From Tenrec ecaudatus (Eukaryota > Chordata > Mammalia > Afrosoricida > Tenrecidae), in NCBI RefSeq assembly GCF_050624435.1, contig NC_134539.1, forward strand, positions 119,395,525 to 119,459,524: a DNA stretch of 64,000 nucleotides. The letters run 5' to 3'. Below the pieces are notes generated by a model. The model did no database searches and was not told the DNA's origin. It was given only the letters and a program-made list of their open reading frames with translations. The position numbers and the translations under genes are program-made. Below, one piece after another: positions 38,545-49,225 of this stretch; positions within the stretch are counted from its first letter, which is position 1, and every line of letters begins with the position of its first letter.

Positions 38545-38632
38545 AGGAGCCCGTGAGCTGCTTCTGTGAAGATTAGAGCCTAGAAAACCCTGTGGGCCGT
38601 CCTGCTCTGGCACACGGGGTTGCTTTGAGTGA
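38545..38632 (+). repeat. AfroSINE-like SINE fragment
   Basis: The body-type sequence AAAACCCTGTGGGCCGTCCT and the following GTTGCTTTGAGTGACA match the family 3' half. Diverged and short. Confidence 0.5.
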
Positions 38633-38667
38633 CACCCCACAATAATAACTTTCTAGGCACAGAAACT

Positions 38668-38678
38668 AACACACACAT

Positions 38679-38712
<34 letters not shown>
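38668..38712. repeat. CA microsatellite
   Basis: CA dinucleotide run of roughly 20 units with one ATG interruption at the ends. Confidence 0.95.
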
Positions 38713-38713
<1 letters not shown>

Positions 38714-38866
38714 CACACTCATCCCATAGTCCCTTCTGCTTTGGGAGTTCACGGCTTCAAAGTGGGGTAAGGGTAGGACTCTCCCACTCTGGCTAGTTTA
38801 CTGCTTCTTTCCCAAATGTTGTTCCCATCCAAAGTGGATTCAGTGCCCTGCCTAGGGAAGAAGTGT

Positions 38867-38893
<27 letters not shown>
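38867..38893. repeat. CA microsatellite
   Basis: Uninterrupted CA run of about 13 units, 150 bp after the previous one. Confidence 0.95.
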
Positions 38894-38897
<4 letters not shown>

Positions 38898-39049
38898 GAG
38901 GACCCCATCCCCATCTGTTCAGAGATCTGAACTCCCCTTGCAGTCTGCACTGTCTGGGGCACTAAATGCCTTAACAACTTAATGGGGCTTGGGAGACAGC
39001 AGGCATCCTGGCTCACCTCTGGGAGCTGGGCCCCCTCCCTGGGCAGCAG

Positions 39050-39320
39050 ACAAGGGAAGGGCCTTTATGAGGGCAGTTGTAAAAATATTCATCTTGGTAG
39101 CAAACACTTTCAGACTGACCTGAGCCCCTCTGGTGGATGTGGCTCCACATCCTCCTCCTTAGGGATTTTATCTGACTGCCATTTTTATCTGTTGAATTTG
39201 AAGGACATTTTATCTGGCAGGTACCACCCCATAGACTGCCACCAGATTGGGGAAGACAATCAGGATATTAATGAGATTAAGAGGCTCAGCCTCCCCAGCA
39301 TTCTGCTGGCAGCCTCTCCC
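39050..39320. promoter_or_regulatory. Repeat-poor block with three identical GATA motifs
   Basis: TTTTATCTG occurs three times exactly, at 39166-39174, 39183-39191 and 39208-39216 (reverse CAGATAAAA, a GATA-factor core). The flanks include AATATTCAT and TTAATGAGATTAAG. Clustered identical sites in unique intronic DNA suggest an enhancer; GATA4/6 act in HNF1B-expressing endoderm. Confidence 0.45.
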
Positions 39321-39867
39321 TGATAGTGGCCAGACCCTGGTCTGCATACAAAGAAACCCTGCGGCTGGGCTGGTGGAGCTGGAGCCCTGCACAATAGGCA
39401 GTCCCATTGGCTGTGCCTAATCCCCCTGAAGGATCCTTGGAGGATTCAAGGACTCCTTGCTGTCCTTCAGTCCCCTCCAGGGAGAGAGGAGACTGCTAGT
39501 CCACACAGAGCCACAGGCTGTGGGTTTTGCCAGCAGTCTTCTTCGGTTCTGTCGGTCCAAAAGGTTTTATGGGAAATGACAGGAACTTGGAGAGGACTGG
39601 ACACCAGAGGCACAGACAGATGCAGAGGCTGGTATAAGACCCTTCAAAGCTACCTGCTCGATGGGAAGGCACAAGATGTGGCCTTATGTCTCTACCCACC
39701 TTTCTAGGGGAAGTGCAAACACAAATGGGGAAGGAGAAAATACATCTGGACTATCACTCCCAAAGAAACTCAAATGAGGTACTCTGCTGTGCACAAGTAC
39801 TCTAGAGCAGGGTGGGTAAACTTTATCCCTAAAGGAACAGCCAAAGCCAAACTAAACCCACAACCAC

Positions 39868-40045
39868 CAAGTGTATTTTAATGGATACTGACCCTATAAG
39901 ACAGGGTAGAAATGCCCTTGTGGGTTTCCAAGGTTACAACTCAATACAGAAGTAAAAAGCCTCATCTTTCTCCTACGGAGAAGCAGGTTGTTTCAAAATG
40001 CTTGGCAGTCCAATGCGGAACCCTTACGCCACCAAGGTTCCTTGG
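39868..40045 (-). repeat. AfroSINE-like SINE
   Basis: Minus-strand body (CCCTATAAGACAGGGTAGAA) and head end (TTACGCCACCAAGGTTCCTT). Confidence 0.85.
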
Positions 40046-40354
40046 ACCACAAAATCAACATTTTAGGCTTTCAGGACACAATTACTCAGCTCTGAGTCTG
40101 CAGTGCAAACGCATACATAGTCAATGTGCACGCAACTGAATGCAGCTGTCTTCCCAGAAAAGTTTACTTGTGGGCTTTGAAATTAAAATTGCCTATTAAT
40201 TCCACAATTATAGCAACAATCATTTCCACATATCATGAAATATCCTTCTTTTGGATGTTTCCAACCATTTGAAAACCTAACACCACCCCTAGCTCCTGGG
40301 CCACAGGAGGCTGATTGCTGCTTAAGGCACTTTAGAACCAACTGTAGAGCTTTG

Positions 40355-41065
40355 AAAATCCCAGTGCTGAAGTTACCACACGACCCAGAAATTCTATTCC
40401 TAGATGGAAACGCAGGATAGTTGAAAATAAATGCTTGTTCATCGGTGGTGCTTATTGCAGCATTATTCATAAGACGGCCAAAAATGTCCATCCACTTCTA
40501 AGTCGAATATTATTCAGCCATAGAAAGGAATGAAGTCCTGACCTGATCCCACCACACCGAGGCAAAGCACTGGGGAAGTGCAGCGGAACAGCGAGGGAAT
40601 GGAGTGGCAAGGTCCCCAGGGAATGCTGAAAGTGGACTTTGGGGCCAGGGCGTGGTGCCCCAACAGACTGGACTGGAAAACGCTCCTAAGGGCCAGCAAA
40701 CAATCCTTGAACTAACTACTGAAAAAAAAAAAGAAAGGAATGAAGTTCGGAACTATGTCACCACCATGAGTGAATTTGGAAACATTGTGCTAAACGAAAG
40801 AAGCCAGACACAAAAGGCAACATATTGATGAGTCCATTGATACAAAAAGGCCAGAGCAGGGAAAATTCGCCCAGACAGAATGTATAGTAATGGTGTCCAA
40901 AGGCTAGGGGAAGGGAAAAATGCTCATAGGAATAGGCTTTCTTTGGGGGTGATGAAAATGTTTGAGAATTAGATCGTGGTGATGACGACACAGCTTTGCA
41001 AGTGTACTGAAACTGACCGATGTATGCATTTAAGTTAGCATGCATAAAATACGTTTAAATAAACC
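40355..41065 (+). repeat. Ancient L1 3' end, split by a younger retroposon
   Basis: It shows the well-known end of mammalian L1 ORF2 and its 3' UTR: TGCAGCATTATTCATAA, AATATTATTCAGCCATAGAA, AGAAGCCAGACACAAAAGGC and GTGATGAAAATGTTTGAGAA. It is interrupted at 40537-40731 by a separate element. An L1MB/L1ME-type age is a guess from divergence. Confidence 0.85.
40537..40731 (+). mobile_element. 195-bp retroposon matching an internal segment of the LINE-like family
   Basis: It is bounded by a perfect 15-bp duplication AGAAAGGAATGAAGT (40522-40536 and 40732-40746) and ends in a poly-A run, so it is a complete, target-primed insertion. Its body matches 6745-6932 (for example GGACTTTGGGGCCAGGGC and CCTTGAACTAACT). 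The long copies continue with GCAAGCTTTTC where this one has ACTG and poly-A. It is therefore either a SINE related to the large element or a prematurely polyadenylated truncated copy. Confidence 0.9.
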
Positions 41066-41304
41066 TCCGTGTCAATGCTGTACCCCAAGCCCTGCCGTTA
41101 GACCCTCGGGCGGTGGGGCAAGGCATCTGGAGTTAAAACTGTCGGAGATTCTAACACACAGCCTCGTTTGAGAATCAGGGTTCCAAGTGAGTGCTTCTCA
41201 AGGGTTAAGGTACATATTAATGACCCAACTCACTCACTGCCCTGAGTCATTCCAACTCATAGCTCCCTGGAGAACTGCCCCTGGGCATCTCTGAGAAGAA
41301 TTCC

Positions 41305-41510
41305 CTCTCTTTTTAATTAAATACCTTTTTGGGGGACTCTTACATCTCTTATCACAATTCATACATTCATCCATTGTGTCAAGCACATTTGCACATACAT
41401 TGCCATCATCATTTTCAAAGCATTTTCTTCCCCCTTAAGCCCCTGATATCAGCTCCCCATATCCCTCCCCTGCCCACCCTCCCTCACGAACCCTTGATAA
41501 GTTATAGATT
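41305..41510 (-). mobile_element. LINE-like family, short truncated copy
   Basis: The reverse complement of the family 3' end: GGGGGACTCTTACATCTCTT to ACCCTTGATAAGTTATAGAT. It abuts the longer copy that begins near 41515. Confidence 0.8.
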
Positions 41511-41514
41511 ATTT

Positions 41515-43272
41515 TCTTTTTTAAATCATTTTATTAGAGGCTCATACAACTCTTATCACAACCCAGACATACATCAATTATGTAAAGCACATGTATACAT
41601 TCATTGCCCTCATCATTCTCAAAACATTTGCTCTCCACCTAAGCCCCTAGCATCAGCTCCTCATTTTTACCCATCCCTCCCCACTCTCCCCTCCCTCATA
41701 AACCCTTGACAATTTATAAATTATTATTTTGTCATATCTTGCCCTGTCTGACGTCTCCCTTCACACACTTTTCTGTTGTCCATCCCCCAGGGAGGAGGTC
41801 ACATGTAGATCCTTGTAATCGGTTCCCCCTTTCCAAGCCAGCCTCTCTCCAGCCTCCCAGTATCGCCACTCACACCACTGGTCCTGAAGGGATCCTCTGC
41901 CCTGGATTCCCTGTGTGCCCAATTCCTATCTGTACCAGTGTACATTCTCTGGTCTTGCTAGATTTGTAAGGTAGAATTGGGATCATGATAGTGGGGGAGA
42001 AGGAAGCATTTAGGAACTAGAGGAAAGTTGTATGTTTCATCGTTGCTACATCGCACACTGACTGGCTCGTCTCCTTCCCGAGACCCTTTTGTAAGGGATG
42101 TCCAGTGGCCTACAAATGGGCTTTGGGTCTCCACTCCGCACTTCCCCACTTCATTCACTATGATAAGATTTTTTGTTCTGGTGATGCCTGATCCCTGATC
42201 CCTTCAACACCTCGTGATCACACAGGCTGGTGTGCTTCTTTCATGTGGGCTTTGTTGCTTCTGAGCTAGATGGCCATTTATTTACCTTCAAGCCTTTAAG
42301 ACCGCAGATGCTATATCTTTTGATAGCCGGCCACCATCAGCTTTCTTTGCCACATTTGCTCTTATGCACCCATTTGTCTTCAGAGATCATATCAGGGAGG
42401 TGAGCACACAATAATATGATTTTTTTGCTCTTTGATGCCTGATAACTGATCCCTCCAGCACCTCGTGATCACACAGGCTGGTGTGCTTCTTCCATGTGGG
42501 CTTTGTTGCTTCTCAGCTAGATGACCGCTTGTTTACTTTCAAGCCTTTAAGACCCCAGACACTATATATTTTGATAGCCAGTCACCATCAGCTTTCTTCA
42601 CCACATTTGCTTATTCACCTGCTTTGTCTTCAGCAGTTGTGTCAGGAAGGTGAGCATCATAGAATGCCAGTTTAGTAGAAGAAAGTATTCTTGCATTGAG
42701 GGAGTACTTGAGTGGAGGCCCAATGTCCTTCTGCTACCTTAATACTAAACCTGTAAATATAGGCACATAGATCTATTTCCCCATCCTCATGTATAAATAT
42801 ATTTGCATATGTACATGCCTTTTTTAAGACTTCTATAAATGTCTTTTGCCTCCCAGCTCTTTCCTCTATTTCCTTTGACTTTCCTCCTGTCCCACTATCA
42901 TGCTCAGTCTTCATTTGGGTTTCAGTAATTCTTCTTGGTTACATTACCCTTGATCTCGCCCTACCAGGCCTCCTACAACCTCCTCAACACTGATTTGGAT
43001 CACTTGCTCCCTTGTCCCTGAGTTTGTTAACACCACTACCTTTTCCCCAACTCCCCCTCTCCCATGTCCCCCAGACTGTCGGTCCTGATGTTTTCTCCTC
43101 CAGATTGTTCATCCAGCCTATCTTATTTAGACAGACCTGCGGAGATAATACCATGCACAAAAACAAGACAGAGCAAAATCAAACAACAATATACAACAAA
43201 ACAGCAACAACAACAAACCAATGACAAAACAAAGCACAAGAAAGAAAATCTTGCAGTTAGTTCAAGGACTGT
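41515..43272 (-). mobile_element. LINE-like noncoding family, 1.76-kb copy
   Basis: Runs antiparallel to 6905-8625 throughout: 3' tail at 41.52 kb, G-rich tract complement near 41.68 kb, doubled internal repeat (about 42.15-42.42 and 42.42-42.66 kb), and AGTTAGTTCAAGGACTGTTT at 43256-43275. No ORF of length is conserved between the copies, so the segment looks noncoding (long 3' UTR or nonautonomous element). The similar TATTTTC on both sides may be its target duplication. Confidence 0.85.
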
Positions 43273-43282
43273 TTGTTGGTAT

Positions 43283-43565
43283 TTTCTTTTTTTAATCATT
43301 TTCTTGGGAGCTCTTACAGACATCGTAACATTCCACAGTTCCATCACATTAAGCAGTGCTGTACAGTCGCTGCCACCATCAGTTTCAGAACATTTTGTTC
43401 TTGAACTCTGAAATCAGTGCCCCTTTATCCCCTCCCTCCCCCATCCCACTCTCCCCCCCACTAACCCTTATATTTATATGTAAGATTTTATATATAATCT
43501 GCATCTTACACCATCCAATGTGTCGGCTCACCTGCCATTCTGTCCTCCATTCCCCTCAAGTGGGG
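43283..43565 (-). mobile_element. Diverged LINE-like family 3' end
   Basis: AATCATTTTCTTGGGAGCTC then a pyrimidine-rich block follow the family plan, but the middle differs from all other copies, suggesting an older subfamily. Confidence 0.65.
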
Positions 43566-43574
43566 TTATACAGT

Positions 43575-43705
43575 CATCAGAGAATAATTCTTTAGAGGAG
43601 CAGAAAGCCGTGTCTGTTTCTTGTGGAGTGGCTGGTGGTTTCAAACAGTTACTCTTGGGGTTAACCGCCTGACAGGTAACCACTGTGCTTCCCGGGCTCC
43701 CGTTG
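43575..43705 (-). repeat. AfroSINE-like SINE, 5' part
   Basis: Minus-strand copy of the head and proximal body; GGCTGGTGGTTTCAAACAGT marks the body-to-head junction. Confidence 0.75.
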
Positions 43706-44499
43706 CTGACCCGCGGATGTGGGTCACGTACAGATCCTGATTGCACAGGTTTAGCCCGTTCCCAGCGGCTGCTAAAGATGATGATCCCAAAACCACAACT
43801 TCAGGACTGAGAGTCTCAAAGCGACTAAATGAAGAACTAATGGATTTTGGCCTCCCCACACCACCATTTACTGTGCACAAGGGCTTATAAACTAAGTTGG
43901 TGTCACACCTGAATTGCAGCTTCATCTGGAGCACCTAGTAGCCATCAGAGCCCAGAGAAACATCTGAATGATCTTGGGCAAGTCTCTTTCCCCTGGGAGC
44001 TCTAGGCCTTCGCTGCTCCAAGAGTAAAACGAGACCCTCACGTGGTAGATGCCCAGAGGATGAAACTATATGATAACGGGAAAGTACTCCTGACCCAGCG
44101 GGCGTCACATGGCAGCTGTCACCCTGCTCGCAGAGTCTTATTTACACTCCCTCTTTCCCTATGTCTCGGTGCGTGTCTTTCAAAGCTGGTTTTAAGAGGC
44201 TTTGACTATGTCCAACTAGATATTAGTTTCAGTGTGTTCAGGAGACTCAGGATGTCTTCTTGTAGCACATTGGGTGGAGGGAACGTTCCTGATCTTCCCA
44301 GAGGACTGTTTATTCGGTGTTATGCATAAAGCACTTCCAGAAGCTATGCAAAATAGACTCAGCTGTAAGAGAAGACCCGGAGGCCCCAGGGATTGGGGGT
44401 TGGGAAGTGGAGGCTCCTGACCTTATAGAAGGTCAGGTTCATAAGATGGCCCTACCTTTTCTGTGCCTAATAGGGCACTTTCTTCTTTAATTAACCCAT

Positions 44500-44685
44500 C
44501 CTCCACTACCATGGAGTCGAGTCTGTCTTGTAGTAGCCATAGAGGACAGAGTAGAACTGCCCTTTTGGAGTTTCAAGACTATAAATATTTACAGGGATAG
44601 ACAGCCCCATCTGTCTCCCAAGATTTGAACCACAGACCTTGAAGGTAACAGCTCAGTAACCCACCACACCACCAGCACGCCTTTC
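44500..44685 (-). repeat. AfroSINE-like SINE
   Basis: Body phrase GAGGACAGAGTAGAACTGCC and a tRNA-like head end (CCACCACACCACCAGC) on the minus strand. Confidence 0.85.
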
Positions 44686-45627
44686 TTCCATTGTAACAAG
44701 TGGGAATACCCTGTTTGTGTGCATTTCCCATTGGTAATCAGCCGTGGGGCCCAGCCAATTAGAGGGAGCACGGTATTCCTGGCAGAGGTGATGTCCTGCA
44801 GGTTTGGTGGCACTTGCTCTTTGAAGGGATGCTCTCTAAACTTCAGGCTGAAGCTCTGGCAGCCACTTGCCTGCATCTAGGAGGACCCTGTTCTCTGCTT
44901 TGACTTCAGCAGCCTGGACACAAGCACACCTGTATGAGTGCAGCCACAGAGGAGTCCAGCGGAGACGACTCCGTCTCCCTAATGCTTTCTGGAAGTTAAG
45001 GGCCACCTTTCTCAGGACCCCAGAATGCTCTTTCCAAGCCGGAGAAACACAAAGCAGATCATCCCTAGCCCTGAAAGGCTTTCTGAAAGAAATTCCACAG
45101 CACCCTAGGTGAGCTGGTTGCAGGCAGTCCCCGCGCAGGACCAGACTCAGGTGGGCGTGTCTGTGTGGCAAAGTGAAGTGAACTACTATAGGCATAGGCC
45201 TGGATTGGGCTTCTGTGACTATCTGGTGGTGTGCCCTCAAACATGTTACCTAGACTTTTTGCATCTCTGTGTCTTCCTCTTGAGTGCGAATTCCTGTCTC
45301 TTGAAGGCTGTTGTGAGGCTTAGATGCGAGAAAACATGACCGGCGTGTTGCACAGAGCCTGAGCAGGAAGGTTAACTTCCAAGCCTGTGTTACTGAGTTA
45401 AGTCGGGGACCTTCAGAGCATGTAAGGAGACCCCGTACTTGGCATCTGCCTGGGTCATTGATAAAGGTGTGGCTTTGCAATTTCACCCTGGAAGCCCTGT
45501 ACTTTCTTGCTTGTCATTTGAGGTATCAGAAACAATGAAACTCAAATATTGACATGATCCGTGGTTCCCAAATCTCCTTCCAAGGGCAGCTAAAAGTCAC
45601 TTGAGAAGCCTGTATATTCTCATGTGA

Positions 45628-45641
45628 GAGTGTGTGTGTGC

Positions 45642-45672
<31 letters not shown>

Positions 45673-45796
45673 TAGTTCATCTACCCTTTCATATCAGAAT
45701 TGGGGTGTGTGTGTGTAGCTCATCTACCCTTTCATATCAGAATTGGTGTGTGTGTGTGTGTGTGTGTAGCTCATCCACCCATTCGTATCAGAATTG

Positions 45797-45844
<48 letters not shown>

Positions 45845-45880
45845 CTCATCTACCCTTTCATATCAGAATTGGGTTGGGGA
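45628..45880. repeat. Compound minisatellite: four 33-bp units separated by GT tracts
   Basis: A unit starting TAG(T/C)TCAT and ending ATCAGAATTGG occurs at about 45672, 45716, 45768 and 45842. Between units lie pure GT runs of different length, the longest just over 40 nt before the last unit, and a GC-type alternation opens the array. Unit duplication appears to have been driven by the flanking GT runs. Confidence 0.93.
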
Positions 45881-46825
45881 ATTTCAACAAATTCTCTAAC
45901 ATTTGAAAGCACAGCCAGGACTGGGCATCTTCATGAGGCTGATGGGACAGGCGAGTTCTGAACCTGATATTCCTTTTGTTGGACTGGAAGACTCCAGGTA
46001 GCTAGGATGAGGAATCCTGGACTAGGATTCAGGGACCAGAGCCACAATGAGTGGGGTGACCTTGGGTGAATCATTGAACTTCTCGGGGACTCTGGCAGAT
46101 GAGAGTACTGGAGGAGGGTCCTTGCAGCCCTGACCTGCAATTCTCTGGAGATTGTGTACAGCCTCAAGCCGTGGGGCCTGGAAGTGCTTGAAGTGGCAGA
46201 GGGAGGTTTGTCATTGTCAGAGTTTACTGGTCAGCTCATCCTCAGTCCCTTTCCTTTGCTCTCACAGGCCCCAGCTCCTTTTCCACTTCAGGAACTGTGT
46301 GCTGTTCTAAGCCTTCCACCTTTATTAGGGCTCATTAGAGCTTTACAGCACCAGCAGATTGGGTGGGGCCAGTCACAATAAACAGATTTATACTGGGTAT
46401 AAACAGGACACCTTTACTGCTAGAGGGTAACACTTTCAGGGCCTTTAACTGGCAGCTCAAACACACATGCCTTCTGGGCCGGCCTCTGCAGGGGACCTCT
46501 GGGAGTCAGCACCTGTCCTCAGACTGGGTTCTCAAGGAAGTGGGTTCTTGATCAGCCAAGCTAGCAAACCTCCAAAGAGCACCTCCCGTCTGTGTACCGT
46601 CAATTCACGGGGTGAAGGGCTTCGTCAATCCCAGGATGTTTTACAGATGGAAACAAATGAGCAGGGCCCACTCATCTTTCTCTGGAATCCCACTACCAGG
46701 ATTTACAGGGGAAACACAGCTTGCATCTTTGTCTGTCAAAGAGAAAGAAACCAACCAACCAGCCCCGACTCTCCAAGAAGAAGGTCCCTAAAAATCCCTG
46801 AAGATCTAGCTCTCCGTCGCCTGAT

Positions 46826-46990
46826 TTCTGAATGGTAGCATCGTGAGGTCTAACCAAAAGGTTGGCAGTTTGGACCCACCTAGTGACTCCATGGCATAAA
46901 AGGCTGGCTATCCATTTCCATAAGGAGTACAGCCTGGGAAACCTTACGGGGCAGTTCTACTCTGTCACCTGGGGCCACTCTGAGTCAGTC
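46826..46990 (+). repeat. AfroSINE-like SINE
   Basis: Shows GTAGCATCGTGAGGTCTAAC (head-like) and ACGGGGCAGTTCTACTCTGT with GGCCACTCTGAGTCAGTCA (body and tail). Confidence 0.8.
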
Positions 46991-48917
46991 ACCCCAGGGC
47001 ATCCTAACACCACCAGCCTGCGTCCCGGCCTGCATCTGATTAATTCACTGTGGGGTCTCCAACACACAGCTCTGTGCCTGACACGAGGTAGACATCACGT
47101 ACGTAGGGAATGAAGATGTCTGTCATAGAGGGGCTGCAAAAGCGGAATGCCTTGCTCCATGTTCGTATTCCTGCTATTTGGTTTAGAGTTAAATTGCAGG
47201 TGGAACTAGTTCGGTTGTACACAACATGTGCAGATGCTCTATAAAGCATATTTTCTTTTCTCTAGAAACAATGTCACCCAGCCCCTGCCCCACGAATACT
47301 GTAAAATATCACCGCTCTGTGACAACGTTAGGTGCTATGAGAAAGTTACTCTTTTTCCCCAGCGTTTAGCTTAGGCTTTTAGTTTGCCCTATAGTCCCTT
47401 CCCAGCATCCCTTGTGCCGGTGGAAAAGGACAAAATCTCCTCTTCCTGAGATTCCACCGAGTGAACTGAGTTCTAGAAAAGGGATCCGATCACGGCAAAA
47501 TAAGAGTCATCGGGAGAGGCAGAAATGAAACTGCCCAGCTCCAGCCAGCCACTAGTTGCCGGGTGATGTTCTTGAGCCCTTGACTGGGGTTCCCACTCTC
47601 CCCTCAGAGAGGAGGCCAGAAATCATCCTCTTCCCAAGGTCTCCAAGCCCAACACCCCAAGCCTCATCGTTTAAAGCGGTGATGAGTGGCTCGCTGTCAT
47701 GGTGACGGTGATGCTGCTGACGATGCGGATGAAGCTGACCTCCGTGAGGAGGATGAGGAGGCAAGGGGTCTGACCTGACAAACCCCTTTCATGAGGCAGC
47801 TCTGAAACTAGCCTACCCTCAAAGGATCTTCTCCCTGGGTATCACCTCCCTGTAAGGTCTTGCTTATGAATAGATCACAGTGGAAAAGCTCGCTTTTCTC
47901 AGGCAACTTTATTAGCCCGTCAGTCACAATAGACATGTCTGTTTATAGGACTGACTTTTGTGTGGACCGCAGTGGTTAAGTCTGCTGATGGCTTTATAGC
48001 CTTTGCTCCATTGGCCGGACCCACGCAGGGCATCAGCATCCTGGTCAGCCAAGCCCAGGGTCTTTGTTGCAGCCACATGGCTCCAGCCGCACAGGCCGCC
48101 TCCCAGAAAAGATGAGGCCCCAGGAGCCAGCCTGCCACACTCTCTGTCTCCACAGCCTCTATACCTAATCATGTCTAGGATTAACCCTTCTTGGACTTAT
48201 TTTCTTTGAGGCCAGGTGGAGAAGCTGGTGTCTTTTGAGTGGCTCACGTTACCCCAGCAAGTCCCCGTCCACTGAGCCCTCTCTTTTATTCCAACTTAAA
48301 CCCAAATGGCCCCCAAACTGGGTTCTAATTTGGTGAGTTTAAATTTGGGCTTTCCACTGGCAGCCCCAAATCCTAGGAAATGGTCAGCCCATGGGTGTTG
48401 TGTGGAGGCCTTAAGAAAGGGGCCTGGGCAGTGACGTGGCAGGCATCCTATTGGTTGTCTTGCTCATGGGAACACACTGTTTGGGGCCCGAGAGCCTCCG
48501 TGTGAAAGGGAACGTCTGCATGTCCCCCCCCCATTCCTCAGTGGGAGCGCCCCGTGCCTCTCATGTTTATCACGTTTACATCTTCCACCATGGAATTGCC
48601 CCAGTCTGAAGAAGTCTCTCTCTTCTGTTTTGGTTACACTGTATTATCCCTGAATCAACTCGGTGGCAGTGACTTTGGCTTTTGGTTTGTAATAGATCTT
48701 TCTCCTCCTCTCACCTTCTCTCTTCCTTATTTAAAATATGTTTGCAAAAAATAAAATAATAAAGTATGTTTGCTTTCCCATAGCCACACAGGAGATGGGG
48801 GTGGGGGAGACTAGGAGATTAAGAGGATAATGATAAACCACTGACAATTTTCCATCGTTTAATAAAACCGACTGAAGCTGAAGGGGATTTGGAGCCCAGA
48901 GTCTGAGCTGAAGCATC

Positions 48918-49100
48918 TCAACTCAATGCTGACTCATAGCAACACGACAGGACAGGGTAAAACTGCCTCTGTGAGTTTCCGAGACTGTAACACTTTATGG
49001 GAGTAGAAAGCCCCATCTTTCTCCCAAGGACTGACGGGCGGTTTCGAACTTCGAGTCTTGCAGTCAGCAGTCCAATGCATAATCACTTCACCACCAGGGT
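48918..49100 (-). repeat. AfroSINE-like SINE, near full length
   Basis: Clear minus-strand copy from CTCAACTCAATGCTGACTCA to the head CACTTCACCACCAGGGT. Confidence 0.9.
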
Positions 49101-49114
49101 GAGCTGAAGTCCAT

Positions 49115-49225
49115 CACTTATGCATTCAACGAATGTTCATTGCACGCTTAGCGTGAGCCAGGCTCTGTGCAAGTAGCTGAGGATACAATCAAGGTCCTGC
49201 CCGCACTGCATGTATGTTCTAGTGA
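49115..49225 (-). repeat. L2-like ancient LINE remnant
   Basis: CATTCAACGAATGTTCATTG then CAGGCTCTGTGCAAG and CAAGGTCCTGCC follow the reverse complement of a widespread ancient 3' end. Assignment is from memory. Confidence 0.5.

Noticed and set aside
41125-41210. Possible MER5-type hAT remnant
   Set aside because: Only scattered phrases (GGAGATTCTAACACA, TTTGAGAATCAGGG) fit; too decayed to call.
45624-45906. Cys/Val repeat proteins
   Set aside because: Translations of GT microsatellites.
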